This document shows positions 55,594-63,631 of a stretch of DNA of 64,000 nucleotides, piece after piece; within the stretch, counting starts at the first letter, position 1, and every line of letters starts with the position of its first letter. A model generated the notes under the pieces. The model was not told the DNA's origin. It saw only the letters and a program-made list of their open reading frames with translations, and ran no database searches. Made by a program: the position numbers and the translations under genes. The DNA is taken from NCBI GenBank assembly GCA_965230275.1, contig CBDDKO010000002.1, positions 2,480,001-2,544,000 of the forward strand, in the 5' to 3' direction. This DNA is from JAJRRS01 sp965230275 (GTDB lineage: Bacteria > Planctomycetota > Phycisphaerae > Phycisphaerales > Phycisphaeraceae).

Positions 55594-56192
55594 CATCGCT
55601 GCGCTTCGGCCGACTCCACCGACTCGCTGGTGTAGCGCTGCACCCGCACGTCGCTCGGCCAGGCGTCCGGCGGCAGGCCCGCCTTGACCTTGAGCTGCGC
55701 CAGAAAACGCTCGGGCTCCGGCAAGGTCTGCCACACCGCCGGCAGGAACGTGCCCCGGCATCGGCCCGACTCCAGCACCAGCCCGTCGATCCCCGGTCGC
55801 AGCTGATCCAGCAGGTCGGCCTCACTCGTAAAAGACATCGGCTCCGCTCTGCTGAGCACCGAGATGTGGATCGAGAGTTCACGGCTCTGCAATTCCGTCA
55901 CCGGGTCAAACCGCGGGTCCTCAAACGCCGCCGCGTATGCGTTACGGGAAACGCTGACAACCAGCGGTGTGTCGGCTACCAACCGGCCGATGCACCCGCG
56001 GAGTTGATCGTGATGTTTCAGTGTCACGAAAGACGCGCGGCGCGCTGTTAACGGCTCGTTGAATCCGTCCACGCCGACCGGGTACGCCCGGCCGTGCGCC
56101 AGGCCGTGGCTGATCGACGTGCGTGCGATATCCAGCAGCGTTTGGCGTTGTTCGGGATTCAAGGTCTGTTCGCTCATGACGGTACTCGGCAT
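55593..56192 (-). CDS. amrA: AmmeMemoRadiSam system protein A (AMMECR1 domain)
   Basis: About 199 residues with the AMMECR1 fold: RRASFVTLKHHDQLRGCIGRLVADTPL (the LRGCIG motif) and a C-terminal LPAVWQTLPEPERFLAQLKVKAGLP. In the AmmeMemoRadiSam system it acts with a Memo protein and a radical SAM enzyme; the chemistry is not settled. The ATG at 56,192 overlaps the Memo stop (TGATG), so the two are coupled; an internal ATG at 56,177 is possible. No radical SAM gene lies in the window. Confidence 0.88.
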   Translation of the reverse strand: MPSTVMSEQTLNPEQRQTLLDIARTSISHGLAHGRAYPVGVDGFNEPLTARRASFVTLKHHDQLRGCIGRLVADTPLVVSVSRNAYAAAFEDPRFDPVTELQSRELSIHISVLSRAEPMSFTSEADLLDQLRPGIDGLVLESGRCRGTFLPAVWQTLPEPERFLAQLKVKAGLPPDAWPSDVRVQRYTSESVESAEAQR

Positions 56193-57052
56193 CAACCCCG
56201 GACCACAAACGCCCCGTAGCCGACGACACGATCGCGCGGCCCGGCCGTGTCCCCGGAGCTGCGCAGGTCTACCTCGGTGATACGCATGCTGCGCCTTGTT
56301 GCACATGACATCAGCGCCCGCACAGCGGTGTGGCCGCAAGCCCGATCGGGTGTCACAGCATCCAGCCGGCCGGCCACGATGGCGTCGGCGGTTGCTCGGT
56401 CGATCTCTTGCGCCTGTTCGTAGCTCTGATAGTGCGACAGGTCGCTGGACACGACGACCAGGGTGTGCGGATCATCCAGGAACGCATCGAGCACGTCTGC
56501 CGCCACCTGGTAAGACACATCCCCGAAGAGGATCGGCACGATCGAAAAAGTCGCGCCCTCCCGGCCGGGGTGTTTCATCAGCGTGTGTATCAACAGCGGA
56601 AGATGGACTTCAAGCCCGTGCTCCGGTGCGTGCGCTTCGTCGTGGAGGTGGATGTGCTCGCTACTCAGCAGTTGTTTAACGGCATCGGTGTCTACAGGCA
56701 CGTCGCCGAACGGCGTCTGAAAGGCCGAGGCGCTCGAGCAGCCCAGCCCGCTGAGCGGGACATAATGCGCCGGGCCGATCAGCACGACCCGGCGGATCGA
56801 TTCACGCATCATCGCGACCTGTCGATACGCGCTGGCCGCGATCGGGGCGCTGTAGATATACCCGGCATGCGGCGCGATGATCGCGCGCAGTGGGTGTTGT
56901 TCATCGTTGTTTTCGTTGGCTCGCAAGCCCGCATCGGCGAGGTATCGCTCGATGTCTCGGGATAGCGCCTGCGGGTCGGAGGGGTAGAACCGTCCTGCGA
57001 CGGCGCACGGGCGTGTGTGCATCGGGCTGTCGATCGCGTCGGGCAGCGGCAT
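56192..57052 (-). CDS. amrB: AmmeMemoRadiSam system protein B (Memo family)
   Basis: About 286 residues of the Memo family: AGRFYPSDPQALSRDIERYL near the start, APHAGYIYSAPIAASAYRQV (the metal-binding HAGY), LEVHLPLLIHTLM and SSDLSHYQSYEQAQEID, with the conserved histidines. It is related to nonheme-iron extradiol dioxygenases. ATG 57,052 is preferred over GTG 57,055. It precedes and overlaps the AMMECR1 gene. Confidence 0.9.
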   Translation of the reverse strand: MPLPDAIDSPMHTRPCAVAGRFYPSDPQALSRDIERYLADAGLRANENNDEQHPLRAIIAPHAGYIYSAPIAASAYRQVAMMRESIRRVVLIGPAHYVPLSGLGCSSASAFQTPFGDVPVDTDAVKQLLSSEHIHLHDEAHAPEHGLEVHLPLLIHTLMKHPGREGATFSIVPILFGDVSYQVAADVLDAFLDDPHTLVVVSSDLSHYQSYEQAQEIDRATADAIVAGRLDAVTPDRACGHTAVRALMSCATRRSMRITEVDLRSSGDTAGPRDRVVGYGAFVVRG

Positions 57053-57066
57053 CACGTCCCCTTAAC

Positions 57067-57114
57067 GGGGTCCCGGGGTGTTCCGGGGATTCCGGGGGTT
57101 CCGGGGGTTCCGGG
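57067..57114 (+). repeat. 9-bp TTCCGGGGG tandem, potential G-quadruplex
   Basis: Six G-runs of three to five separated by 3-6 nt, including three to four TTCCGGGGN units, upstream of the Memo start. On the minus strand, which is transcribed, the same stretch is C-rich. Confidence 0.6.
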
Positions 57115-57192
57115 CTATTTGTATTCTAGCCCGGCGGGGTGCAACGTAAAGCCTTGTGTATGTAGATGGAAGTGTTTGGGGTCGGCGCGCGT

Positions 57193-58152
57193 CTACTTTT
57201 TCATCGCGTACAGGCGTTGGTCGGCCAGGCGCATCATGGCGCGCGGGTCTGCCGGGCAATCGCCCTTTAGCGTCGCGACCCCGTAAGACACATCCAGCAG
57301 CCGGGTATTCGGGAACATCGTGTACGCCTGGCGTGTGAACAATTTGCGGATCTGATCCGCCACCTGCTCGCCGCGCTCGCGATCCGACCCGGGCATGATC
57401 AAAACGAACTCGTCGCCGCCGAGCCGCACCGCCAGGTCGTCATGCCTGCTGGTGGCGCGGATCAACCCGCCCAGGAAGACCAGCAGGTGGTCGCCCGCCT
57501 CGTGACCGAGTGTGTCGTTGACCAGCTTGAAGTTGTCCAGGTCCATCATGACACACGCCATATCGGTATCCGAGGCGTGAGCGCATCGGAACAGCTCGCT
57601 GAGGTTCTCGTTAAGGAATCGGCGGTTGCCCAGGTCGGTCAGCGCATCACGCATCACCAGCCGGCTTAGCTCCGTTGTCGCCCGGCGCGTCGCCTTCACG
57701 ACACGCTGGTCCAGCGTGCGCCTCAGCGACATCGTCTCCATGTGACTGCGTGTGACGTTCACGCCCATGGTGTGCAGCGACTTGGCGATCCGGCCGATCT
57801 CGTCACGCCGGCCGACCGGCAGGAACCGCAGCGCGCTGGTCAGCCCGGTCCGGGAGACCCGTTCCGCCTGATCCGCCAGTTTGGTGTACGGCTGCGTGAT
57901 CCACCATCGGCCGATCCACCACATCAAAGCCAGCACCCCCAGCGAGCAGCCGGCGATCGGCCAGAACATGCCCTCAACCCTTGCGGCGTAGATGCCCAGG
58001 CCCAGCCCCGCGATGCACGACAGCGTCACCATCAGCCCCAGCTTGTGCTGCAGGGGCGGGTCGTACCGCACCGGCTCGGGCGCGGAATGGCTGTGTGTGT
58101 GTGTGTTGGGCGCAACCACTGGCGGGTTATCGGCTTGTGTAAGGGCATTCAC
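57193..58152 (-). CDS. Diguanylate cyclase (GGDEF) with two TM helices
   Basis: A 319-residue enzyme that would make cyclic di-GMP. N-terminal His/Ser microsatellite (HTHSHS), two TM helices (residues ~37-80), a HAMP-like helix, then a GGDEF domain with intact RLGGDEFVLIMPG. An inhibitory I-site RHDD lies five residues before the active loop, suggesting product feedback. ALTDLGNRRFLNENL is the usual GGDEF entry. No EAL or HD-GYP partner is adjacent. It could tune exopolysaccharide production, which is inference. Confidence 0.9.
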   Translation of the reverse strand: MNALTQADNPPVVAPNTHTHSHSAPEPVRYDPPLQHKLGLMVTLSCIAGLGLGIYAARVEGMFWPIAGCSLGVLALMWWIGRWWITQPYTKLADQAERVSRTGLTSALRFLPVGRRDEIGRIAKSLHTMGVNVTRSHMETMSLRRTLDQRVVKATRRATTELSRLVMRDALTDLGNRRFLNENLSELFRCAHASDTDMACVMMDLDNFKLVNDTLGHEAGDHLLVFLGGLIRATSRHDDLAVRLGGDEFVLIMPGSDRERGEQVADQIRKLFTRQAYTMFPNTRLLDVSYGVATLKGDCPADPRAMMRLADQRLYAMKK

Positions 58153-58714
58153 ATCCTCTCAATCGGACAGCAATAAACAGACATTCGCTCAGCCGCAATA
58201 AACAGACGAAAGTCTTACCCAACTCGTACAGACTGGGATCGATATGCGGATTATACCGGTTGTAAAACCCAGCCCATAGTAAAGGGGCATACCCCGATTC
58301 TTCCCTCAATGTACATGCTGAGGTCACATCTACTTTAACTTTATTCTCCATTGCGGTATCATCGCTATTCTCATGTTTTCTTGGGGATATTAAGATGGAC
58401 AACAAGTATTGCAAAAATACAACGCAACCCTCATCATGTATGTCATATGCTGGGAGCTTGGCAAAAGAATCTGACCGCTGCGGTACGAAAAGCACTCACC
58501 GTACTTTTTTGGCAGCACGTCAACAGACGTCCATGAATTCAATCATTGTGGGGCATGATTCTTTTACGCAAACTTCGGCCCGAAGTGTCCGCGGTGCGGC
58601 TGGACAGAAATGAAGAAAAATGACTATTGTGATTCCAAGTTATTATCAGTTATAGGTTGAGTGTGCTAGTCACAGCACATGTTCTGTCGGCTTACCCTTA
58701 CGGAGCATCGTATC
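58153..58714. other. AT-rich stretch without a clear gene
   Basis: About 560 bp of clearly lower GC than the flanks. Short frames exist on both strands (for example 58,395-58,613), but none has a homologue-like signature or a convincing start, except the open run described at 58,559. Confidence 0.6.
58559..58660 (+). pseudogene. Possible remnant of a zinc-ribbon protein
   Basis: This frame reads FFYANFGPKCPRCGWTEMKKN before a stop at 58,658. The CPRCGW knuckle looks like a real C-terminal zinc-ribbon piece. There is no start codon; the same frame upstream has stops at 58,472 and 58,556, with protein-like sequence between them (RYEKHSPYFFGSTST). A broken gene or a chance motif are both possible. 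Confidence 0.35.
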
Positions 58715-59332
58715 ATGTCCCGAAGAATCCTTGCGCTTGGAAAAGATGGCACCCCTGCGATACGAAGCGGCAATAACGTAGATATTATCAGCGCGTCCCG
58801 CGCCCAGATTTTAACACGACCCCATATGGCGTATTTGCTCATGGATACGTCAGGAAGTATGGACGGAGTTCCGCTTGTTGAAGCAAAGCGAGGGGCATAC
58901 GGTTTCGCACAGAAAGCCATCATTCGCGGGTATTATATTGGCTTAATGGCCTTTCACACAGAAACGGATTGCCTGTGCCATCCAACCCAAGAACTCCCGC
59001 AAATTAAGACACAGATCGATAAGCTTCATTCAGAGGGTTCGACGGATATGGCAGGAGCTGTTGAATTAGGTATTCACTACATGCCTGATGTCCAGTGTGT
59101 TCGTGGACTCGTGGTGGTAACCGACGGATATCCGAATGATACCGATGCAACCATCAAGGCATCGGATCGTGCGAAACAGATGGGGATTGAAATTGTCGCC
59201 ATTGGAACAGAGTCGGCAGATCATCACTTTCTTGCCCGCATTGCTTCTTCGAAGGATTTGGCGTCGTATGTGGATGTAACAGAACTGAGTAGTGCGATCT
59301 CCTCAGCTGCCCGTCTGTTACCAAGAGAATAG
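58715..59332 (+). CDS. Stand-alone VWA domain protein
   Basis: A 205-residue VWA domain with full metal site: LLMDTSGSM at residues 41-49, GSTDMAGA, and VVTDGYPND. It is cytoplasmic, without signal peptide or TM helix. ATG 58,715 is chosen because a GGAG lies 9 nt before it; a frame start at 58,679 has no such site. AT-rich codon use marks it off from the flanks. It lies 17 bp before the J-domain gene, so the two are likely co-transcribed. Such small VWA proteins recur in chaperone and conflict-type systems; function unknown. Confidence 0.85.
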   Translation: MSRRILALGKDGTPAIRSGNNVDIISASRAQILTRPHMAYLLMDTSGSMDGVPLVEAKRGAYGFAQKAIIRGYYIGLMAFHTETDCLCHPTQELPQIKTQIDKLHSEGSTDMAGAVELGIHYMPDVQCVRGLVVVTDGYPNDTDATIKASDRAKQMGIEIVAIGTESADHHFLARIASSKDLASYVDVTELSSAISSAARLLPRE

Positions 59333-59349
59333 ACTTAAGCATAGCTGGT

Positions 59350-60189
59350 ATGAGGTCTAAGATTACTAACTTTGACATTAATTATTACGAATTATTAGCC
59401 ATTCCACGCGATGCGACGACCGATGAAGTCAGGGCCGCGTACCAGCGTCAATGCAAAGCATGCCACCCAGATGTCGATCACTCTGCTCGACCGGAGGTGC
59501 GCCGGGAGATGGGAGAGCGTTTTGCTGAATTAACCGATGCTTACAATGTACTCAAAGATAAAGCAAAACGTGAACAGTATGACAAAATCCTAGATCGCAT
59601 TGAGAACCGCGATGACGATGACAACATCAGTGAGGAGAGAGATGCGCCGCCTCCGCCACCGCCGCCGCCGCCGCCAGAAAATCGATATTCGTCTTCCTCC
59701 CCTGCTGTAGGTTCTACCGTAGGCAGGCACCAGCTCTCAATAAGGCAGGAATTGTCAGGGCTGCGATTGGCATCTCACTTGATCTTCGTGATTAGTTACG
59801 GCTTGGTGTGTTTCACATTGATCATCATAATTGTTATGTTCATAGTGTTTTGGGAAAAGAGCGGTAAAAACACGGTATTGGCGTTTGCAATCGGTATGTT
59901 GTGGTTTATTACTCCCTCGCTTTCTTTGATTTTGGGAATATATGCAGCGGAGTGTATTGAGCTTCAGTCAGTAGCGCCTTGGCGAAAGGGGGGTATTTGT
60001 GGTGATGGTTCGGTACTGAGTCATGCAGCCCTACTGTGTCTGGGGACCGCCTTCGGGCTGAGTTGCTTCTGCTGTTTTCCATCTGTATTTACGCAGAACG
60101 ATACCTTTATCACGATCGCCGCGGCAGTAATTCCAGCAGCTGTCTATGCATGTTTAGGAGTATATTTACGAGTTCATTACGGCAGATAA
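59350..60189 (+). CDS. J-domain membrane protein with four TM helices
   Basis: A 279-residue protein. The N-terminal J domain (residues ~10-75) has YYELLAIPRDATTDEVRAAY and the HPD at residues 39-41, so it could stimulate an Hsp70. A poly-proline stretch near 100-110 is followed by four TM helices (LIFVISYGLVCFTLIIIIVM first). The combination suggests recruiting Hsp70 to the membrane or to the neighbouring VWA protein. AT-rich like the VWA gene. No DnaK gene is in the window. Function unknown. Confidence 0.85.
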   Translation: MRSKITNFDINYYELLAIPRDATTDEVRAAYQRQCKACHPDVDHSARPEVRREMGERFAELTDAYNVLKDKAKREQYDKILDRIENRDDDDNISEERDAPPPPPPPPPPENRYSSSSPAVGSTVGRHQLSIRQELSGLRLASHLIFVISYGLVCFTLIIIIVMFIVFWEKSGKNTVLAFAIGMLWFITPSLSLILGIYAAECIELQSVAPWRKGGICGDGSVLSHAALLCLGTAFGLSCFCCFPSVFTQNDTFITIAAAVIPAAVYACLGVYLRVHYGR

Positions 60190-60378
60190 AGGGAGGAAGA
60201 GAAATTTGATAGGTTCATTCAAGCTGGGTAAAGAAACCACGTCACCCTCATACTCATCGGCCCACTTCCAAGGACCGCTCCGACCGCGTACAAAGTGCGT
60301 CACCTATGCAATCAACGGCCCCCTCTTCTTCCTCCTCTCATGCTTCCACAACTCCCCTTCGTTGTAAAGCATACAACC

Positions 60379-61251
60379 TCAAACATACGGCGCTTGCTTC
60401 ACATCCGCGGCGAGGTCGACCCGCTCGATCTCGGTGGCCTTGCGCGTCTGTGGATCGATGTCAATCACGACGCCTTGCACACGCGGGTTGCCCTCCGCGA
60501 CGTCGAATGGGTGGGGCATGTTGGTGGTCATATGCGCGACGACACGATCGACACGCCGACCCAGGACCGAGTCGTGCGGGCCGGTCATACCGAGGTCGCT
60601 GATGTAGGCCGTGCCACCTGGCCCCACGCTCGGCGTGCCCACGCCTTCCACAACCGGCGGGAGGATGCGGCCGTCGGCGGTCGGTGTGTGCGTGTGTGTG
60701 CCAACCACCGCCGTCACCCGGCCGTTGAGGTGCCAACCCATCGCGACCTTTTCGCTGGTCGCCTCGGCATGGATCTCGACGATCACGATCGGATCGCGCT
60801 CGGGCAGCTCTTCGAGGATACGGTCCACGGCGGCAAACGGATCGTTGGCGGGCATCGACATGAAGATCCGGCCGAGCACGGTGATGACGTACACCCGTGG
60901 CATGTTTTCCGTTGAGCCGTCCGCAGCTTTTGCCTGCACACACATCCACCGTTTGCCCGCGGCCCCGGCGGCGAGGTTGGCGGGGCGCGTGATGTTGGCT
61001 TCGCGCTCCAGGGTCTGGACGATCTGCTTCTTCTTGTAGACGTGGTCGCCGAGCGTCATCGCGTCGATGCCCCGGCTGCACAGTTTTTTATACAGCTCCG
61101 GGGTCAGCCCCGAGCCGTTGGCGGCGTTCTCCGCGTTGGCGATGACCAGGTCCGGGTGGTAGCGTTCGCGCAGCACGGGCAGCTGCTGGGTCACGGCCTT
61201 GCAGCCGGGCCCGCCCACGATGTCGCCGAGAAAGGCAATGCGTAAACTCAT
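60379..61251 (-). CDS. YmdB-family metallophosphoesterase
   Basis: A 290-residue calcineurin-like phosphoesterase of the TIGR00282/YmdB family: FLGDIVGGPG, ANAENAANGSG, TLGDHVYKKK, EIHAEATSEK and GTHTHTPTADGRIL supply the di-metal ligands. In Bacillus it hydrolyses cyclic mononucleotides and affects biofilm and motility; the role here is unknown. The typical TMCGV(A) segment reads VGTHTHTPT as expected. Divergent from nrdR. Confidence 0.93.
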   Translation of the reverse strand: MSLRIAFLGDIVGGPGCKAVTQQLPVLRERYHPDLVIANAENAANGSGLTPELYKKLCSRGIDAMTLGDHVYKKKQIVQTLEREANITRPANLAAGAAGKRWMCVQAKAADGSTENMPRVYVITVLGRIFMSMPANDPFAAVDRILEELPERDPIVIVEIHAEATSEKVAMGWHLNGRVTAVVGTHTHTPTADGRILPPVVEGVGTPSVGPGGTAYISDLGMTGPHDSVLGRRVDRVVAHMTTNMPHPFDVAEGNPRVQGVVIDIDPQTRKATEIERVDLAADVKQAPYV

Positions 61252-61346
61252 ACCGCCGAGGGTAATGCCTCGTCGGGCTCAGGTCTAACCGGCAGGACGT
61301 GCCCGCGTTGACCGGCCGGGCCCGTCAGCCGATACTGGCGGTTCTT

Positions 61347-61841
61347 ATGCGTTGCCCTTACTGCCACGACAACGACGACAAGGTCATCGACTCCCGCTCG
61401 ACCGATAACGGGAAAGCGATCCGCCGTCGCCGTGAATGCAACGCCTGTGGCAAGCGATTCACCACCTACGAACACATCGAACGGCAGACCCGGCTCGTCG
61501 TCGTCAAGCGCGACGGCGCACGTGTCCCCTACGAACGTGAAAAGTTGCTCAGCGGCATCCAGAAGGCCTGCTACAAACGGCCGATCCCCGCCGAGACCCT
61601 CATCCAGGTGGTCGACGACATCGAAGAGGAGCTGTTCCGCCTTGGCGTGCGCGAGGTCCCGTCGCTGGACATCGGCAAGCGTGTCGCCGAGCAGCTCAAG
61701 CGGTTGGATCAGGTCGCGTATGTCCGATTCGCCAGTGTTTACATGCGGGTCCACAACATCGACGACCTGCTCGAAGAGGTCCGCGAGATCAAAGAGACGC
61801 ATGATCCCCCCCCGCCCAAGGACCAGGGCAAGCTGTTTTGA
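61347..61841 (+). CDS. nrdR: Transcriptional repressor NrdR
   Basis: A 164-residue regulator of ribonucleotide reductase genes. The zinc ribbon has MRCPYCHDND and ECNACGKRFTTYE; the VIDSR(S/D) segment follows the first pair, and the ATP-cone domain continues with VVKRDGARVPYEREKLL. The ATG at 61,347 is chosen because it begins the zinc ribbon; an upstream frame to 61,299 is not conserved in appearance. No nrd genes lie in the window. Confidence 0.95.
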   Translation: MRCPYCHDNDDKVIDSRSTDNGKAIRRRRECNACGKRFTTYEHIERQTRLVVVKRDGARVPYEREKLLSGIQKACYKRPIPAETLIQVVDDIEEELFRLGVREVPSLDIGKRVAEQLKRLDQVAYVRFASVYMRVHNIDDLLEEVREIKETHDPPPPKDQGKLF

Positions 61842-61901
61842 AAAACTGGAAAACAAAACTTTAAGAAAACTGGAAATGGGAGCGAAGCACACGGTATTTT
61901 C

Positions 61902-62597
61902 TTATTTCCAGATTTCCAGCTTTCTCAATCTCCTGCTTTTTTCCATCACCCGGCTGAGCACCAGCGCCGCAAACGCCAGCGCGACCGCGACACACACCAG
62001 CCCCACCGTCTGTGCATCGGCGCCCGGTTCGTTGAGTGAGCCGTAGATCGCAAGCGGCAGCGTGCGCGTTCGGCCCTGGATGTTGCCCGCGATGACGATC
62101 GTGGCTCCAAACTCACCCAGCGCCCGCGCAAACGCCAGCGCGCAGCCCGCCGCCATCCCACGCCACGACAGCGGCATCGTCACCATCCAGAACACCGCCC
62201 AGCGTGACGCGCCTTCCGTCTGCGCCGCTTTCTCAAGCTCACGGTCTACGCCCTCGAATGCCACACGCAGCGTCAACACAAGAAACGGCAGCGCCACCAC
62301 CGCCTGTGCTAATGCCGCGCCGAACCATGTGAACGCGACGGAGATCCCAAGCGAATCAAGCACCGGCCCCAGCACGCCACGCCGGCTGAACACGACCAGC
62401 AGCACGTACCCCGTCACCACCGGCGGGACGACCACCGGCAGCATCACCAGCATCTCCACGAAGGCCTTGCCCACAAAGACCCGACGCGCCAGCCAAAGTG
62501 CCACCAGTGTCGCCGGCCCCACACATAGCAGCACCGCCGCTGTGGCACACAACAACGACAATCCCACCGCCTGCATGACCGGAACGATATCCATCAT
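61902..62597 (-). CDS. modB: Molybdate ABC transporter permease
   Basis: A 231-residue integral membrane protein with about five helices and the EAA-type loop GALAEFGATIVIAGN-like segment (ARALGEFGATIVIAGNI). LPVVVPPVVTGYVLL is typical of ModB. It lies 72 bp after modA. The final residues (SRRLRKLEIWK) are encoded by a short TTTCCAG repeat. A modC ATPase gene is not seen. Confidence 0.92.
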   Translation of the reverse strand: MMDIVPVMQAVGLSLLCATAAVLLCVGPATLVALWLARRVFVGKAFVEMLVMLPVVVPPVVTGYVLLVVFSRRGVLGPVLDSLGISVAFTWFGAALAQAVVALPFLVLTLRVAFEGVDRELEKAAQTEGASRWAVFWMVTMPLSWRGMAAGCALAFARALGEFGATIVIAGNIQGRTRTLPLAIYGSLNEPGADAQTVGLVCVAVALAFAALVLSRVMEKSRRLRKLEIWK

Positions 62598-62669
62598 GTA
62601 AGGGTATCACGATCTTTGTACGGATGACCTGACCCGCTATGCCACACCGGCTTGGTATGACGATCATTT

Positions 62670-63437
62670 TCAAGGGCTGGTGAATCCCGCGTCCCGGAGC
62701 GCCGCCGTCGCCGGCTCACTTTGTAGCCAGGCCAGCACCCGCTGCGCCGCCTCGCCGCCGGGCCCATCCGTGACGGCGGCCGCCTCGTAATGGATCGGGT
62801 CGTGGTCTGCCGGGTCGATCTCGATGAGCGTCACGATGTCGGCTGCGCCTTGGGCATCGCTGGCGTACACCACCCCCACCGGGCACTGGCCGCTCTGAAC
62901 ATACGCTAAGGCCGCCCGTACATTGGGCGCTTCGGCGAACGTCACGCCCGCTTCACGCGATACCTGGTGTACTCCAAGCGCCTGAACCGCGTAGCGCCCC
63001 GCGGGGACGTAGGCCGGGTCGCCGATCGCGATCGGGTGGAACGCTTTGTCTGTAAGTTCGTTTAATGTCGCAGGCGCATGGTCGAGTTCGTGAAGCCCGA
63101 CCACGACGAGTTGATTCTGCGCGATCACCGCCCGGTTGGTTTCGTCGATCAATGCTTGCTGCGCCAGGCGATCCAGCCAGAGCGGGTCGGCGCTGATGAA
63201 CAGGTCTGCTTTTTGGCCCTGTTCGATCTGCTTGGCAAGCACCCCGCTCGCCCCGGCGTTCACCTCGATCTGGATGTGTAAATCCTCTGACATCGGCCCG
63301 GCTAAACGCTCGATCACGTACGCGATGCTTGATGCGGCGCTGATGCGCAAGGTGACATCCGCGCTGTCTCCGGGCGTTTTGCCGCAGCCAGAGACACAGA
63401 AAACAGCCATATATAAGAAACACAAGTATCTGATCAT
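62670..63437 (-). CDS. modA: Molybdate-binding lipoprotein
   Basis: About 255 residues with a lipobox (FCVSGC, lipidated Cys near residue 18), followed by RISAASSIAYVIERL, GASGVLAKQIEQGQKADLFISAD and AALAYVQSGQCPVGVVYASDA, the segments of ModA that bind the oxyanion. It delivers molybdate or tungstate to ModB. ATG 63,437 is chosen; a GTG at 63,443 is in frame. Neither start has a strong ribosome-binding site. Confidence 0.9.
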   Translation of the reverse strand: MIRYLCFLYMAVFCVSGCGKTPGDSADVTLRISAASSIAYVIERLAGPMSEDLHIQIEVNAGASGVLAKQIEQGQKADLFISADPLWLDRLAQQALIDETNRAVIAQNQLVVVGLHELDHAPATLNELTDKAFHPIAIGDPAYVPAGRYAVQALGVHQVSREAGVTFAEAPNVRAALAYVQSGQCPVGVVYASDAQGAADIVTLIEIDPADHDPIHYEAAAVTDGPGGEAAQRVLAWLQSEPATAALRDAGFTSP

Positions 63438-63474
63438 CTGCACAAGTCGGCCCTGTCAGCCCGTTGAAAAATCC

Positions 63475-63503
63475 TTGGATTCGCGCATTCGCTCGGGTAC
63501 AAT
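63475..63503 (+). promoter_or_regulatory. Candidate promoter for the CBS-domain gene
   Basis: TTGGAT (63,475-63,480), 17-bp spacer, TACAAT (63,498-63,503). The predicted leader of about 120 nt contains a GGGCC-GAAA-GGCCC tetraloop hairpin (63,582-63,595). Confidence 0.5.
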
Positions 63504-63631
63504 GTTACCGCTAAATCCAACCCCGTCGGTATTCATCCTATCCGCCGCCGACAGGGCCAACATCTTGCAAGGCATCTCGACGGGCCGAAAGGCCCATGTC
63601 ACGACATCCTAAGTTTTTTGAAAGGATCACT

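Noticed and set aside
58127..58495. Minus-strand frame of 122 codons overlapping the start of the diguanylate cyclase gene
   Set aside because: No ribosome-binding site, overlaps the GGDEF gene start, no recognisable domain. Kept out as unproven rather than impossible.
58395..58613. Plus-strand frame of 72 codons with a GGGGAT site before its ATG
   Set aside because: Translation shows no domain and it overlaps the frame with the CPRCGW segment, which looks more protein-like.
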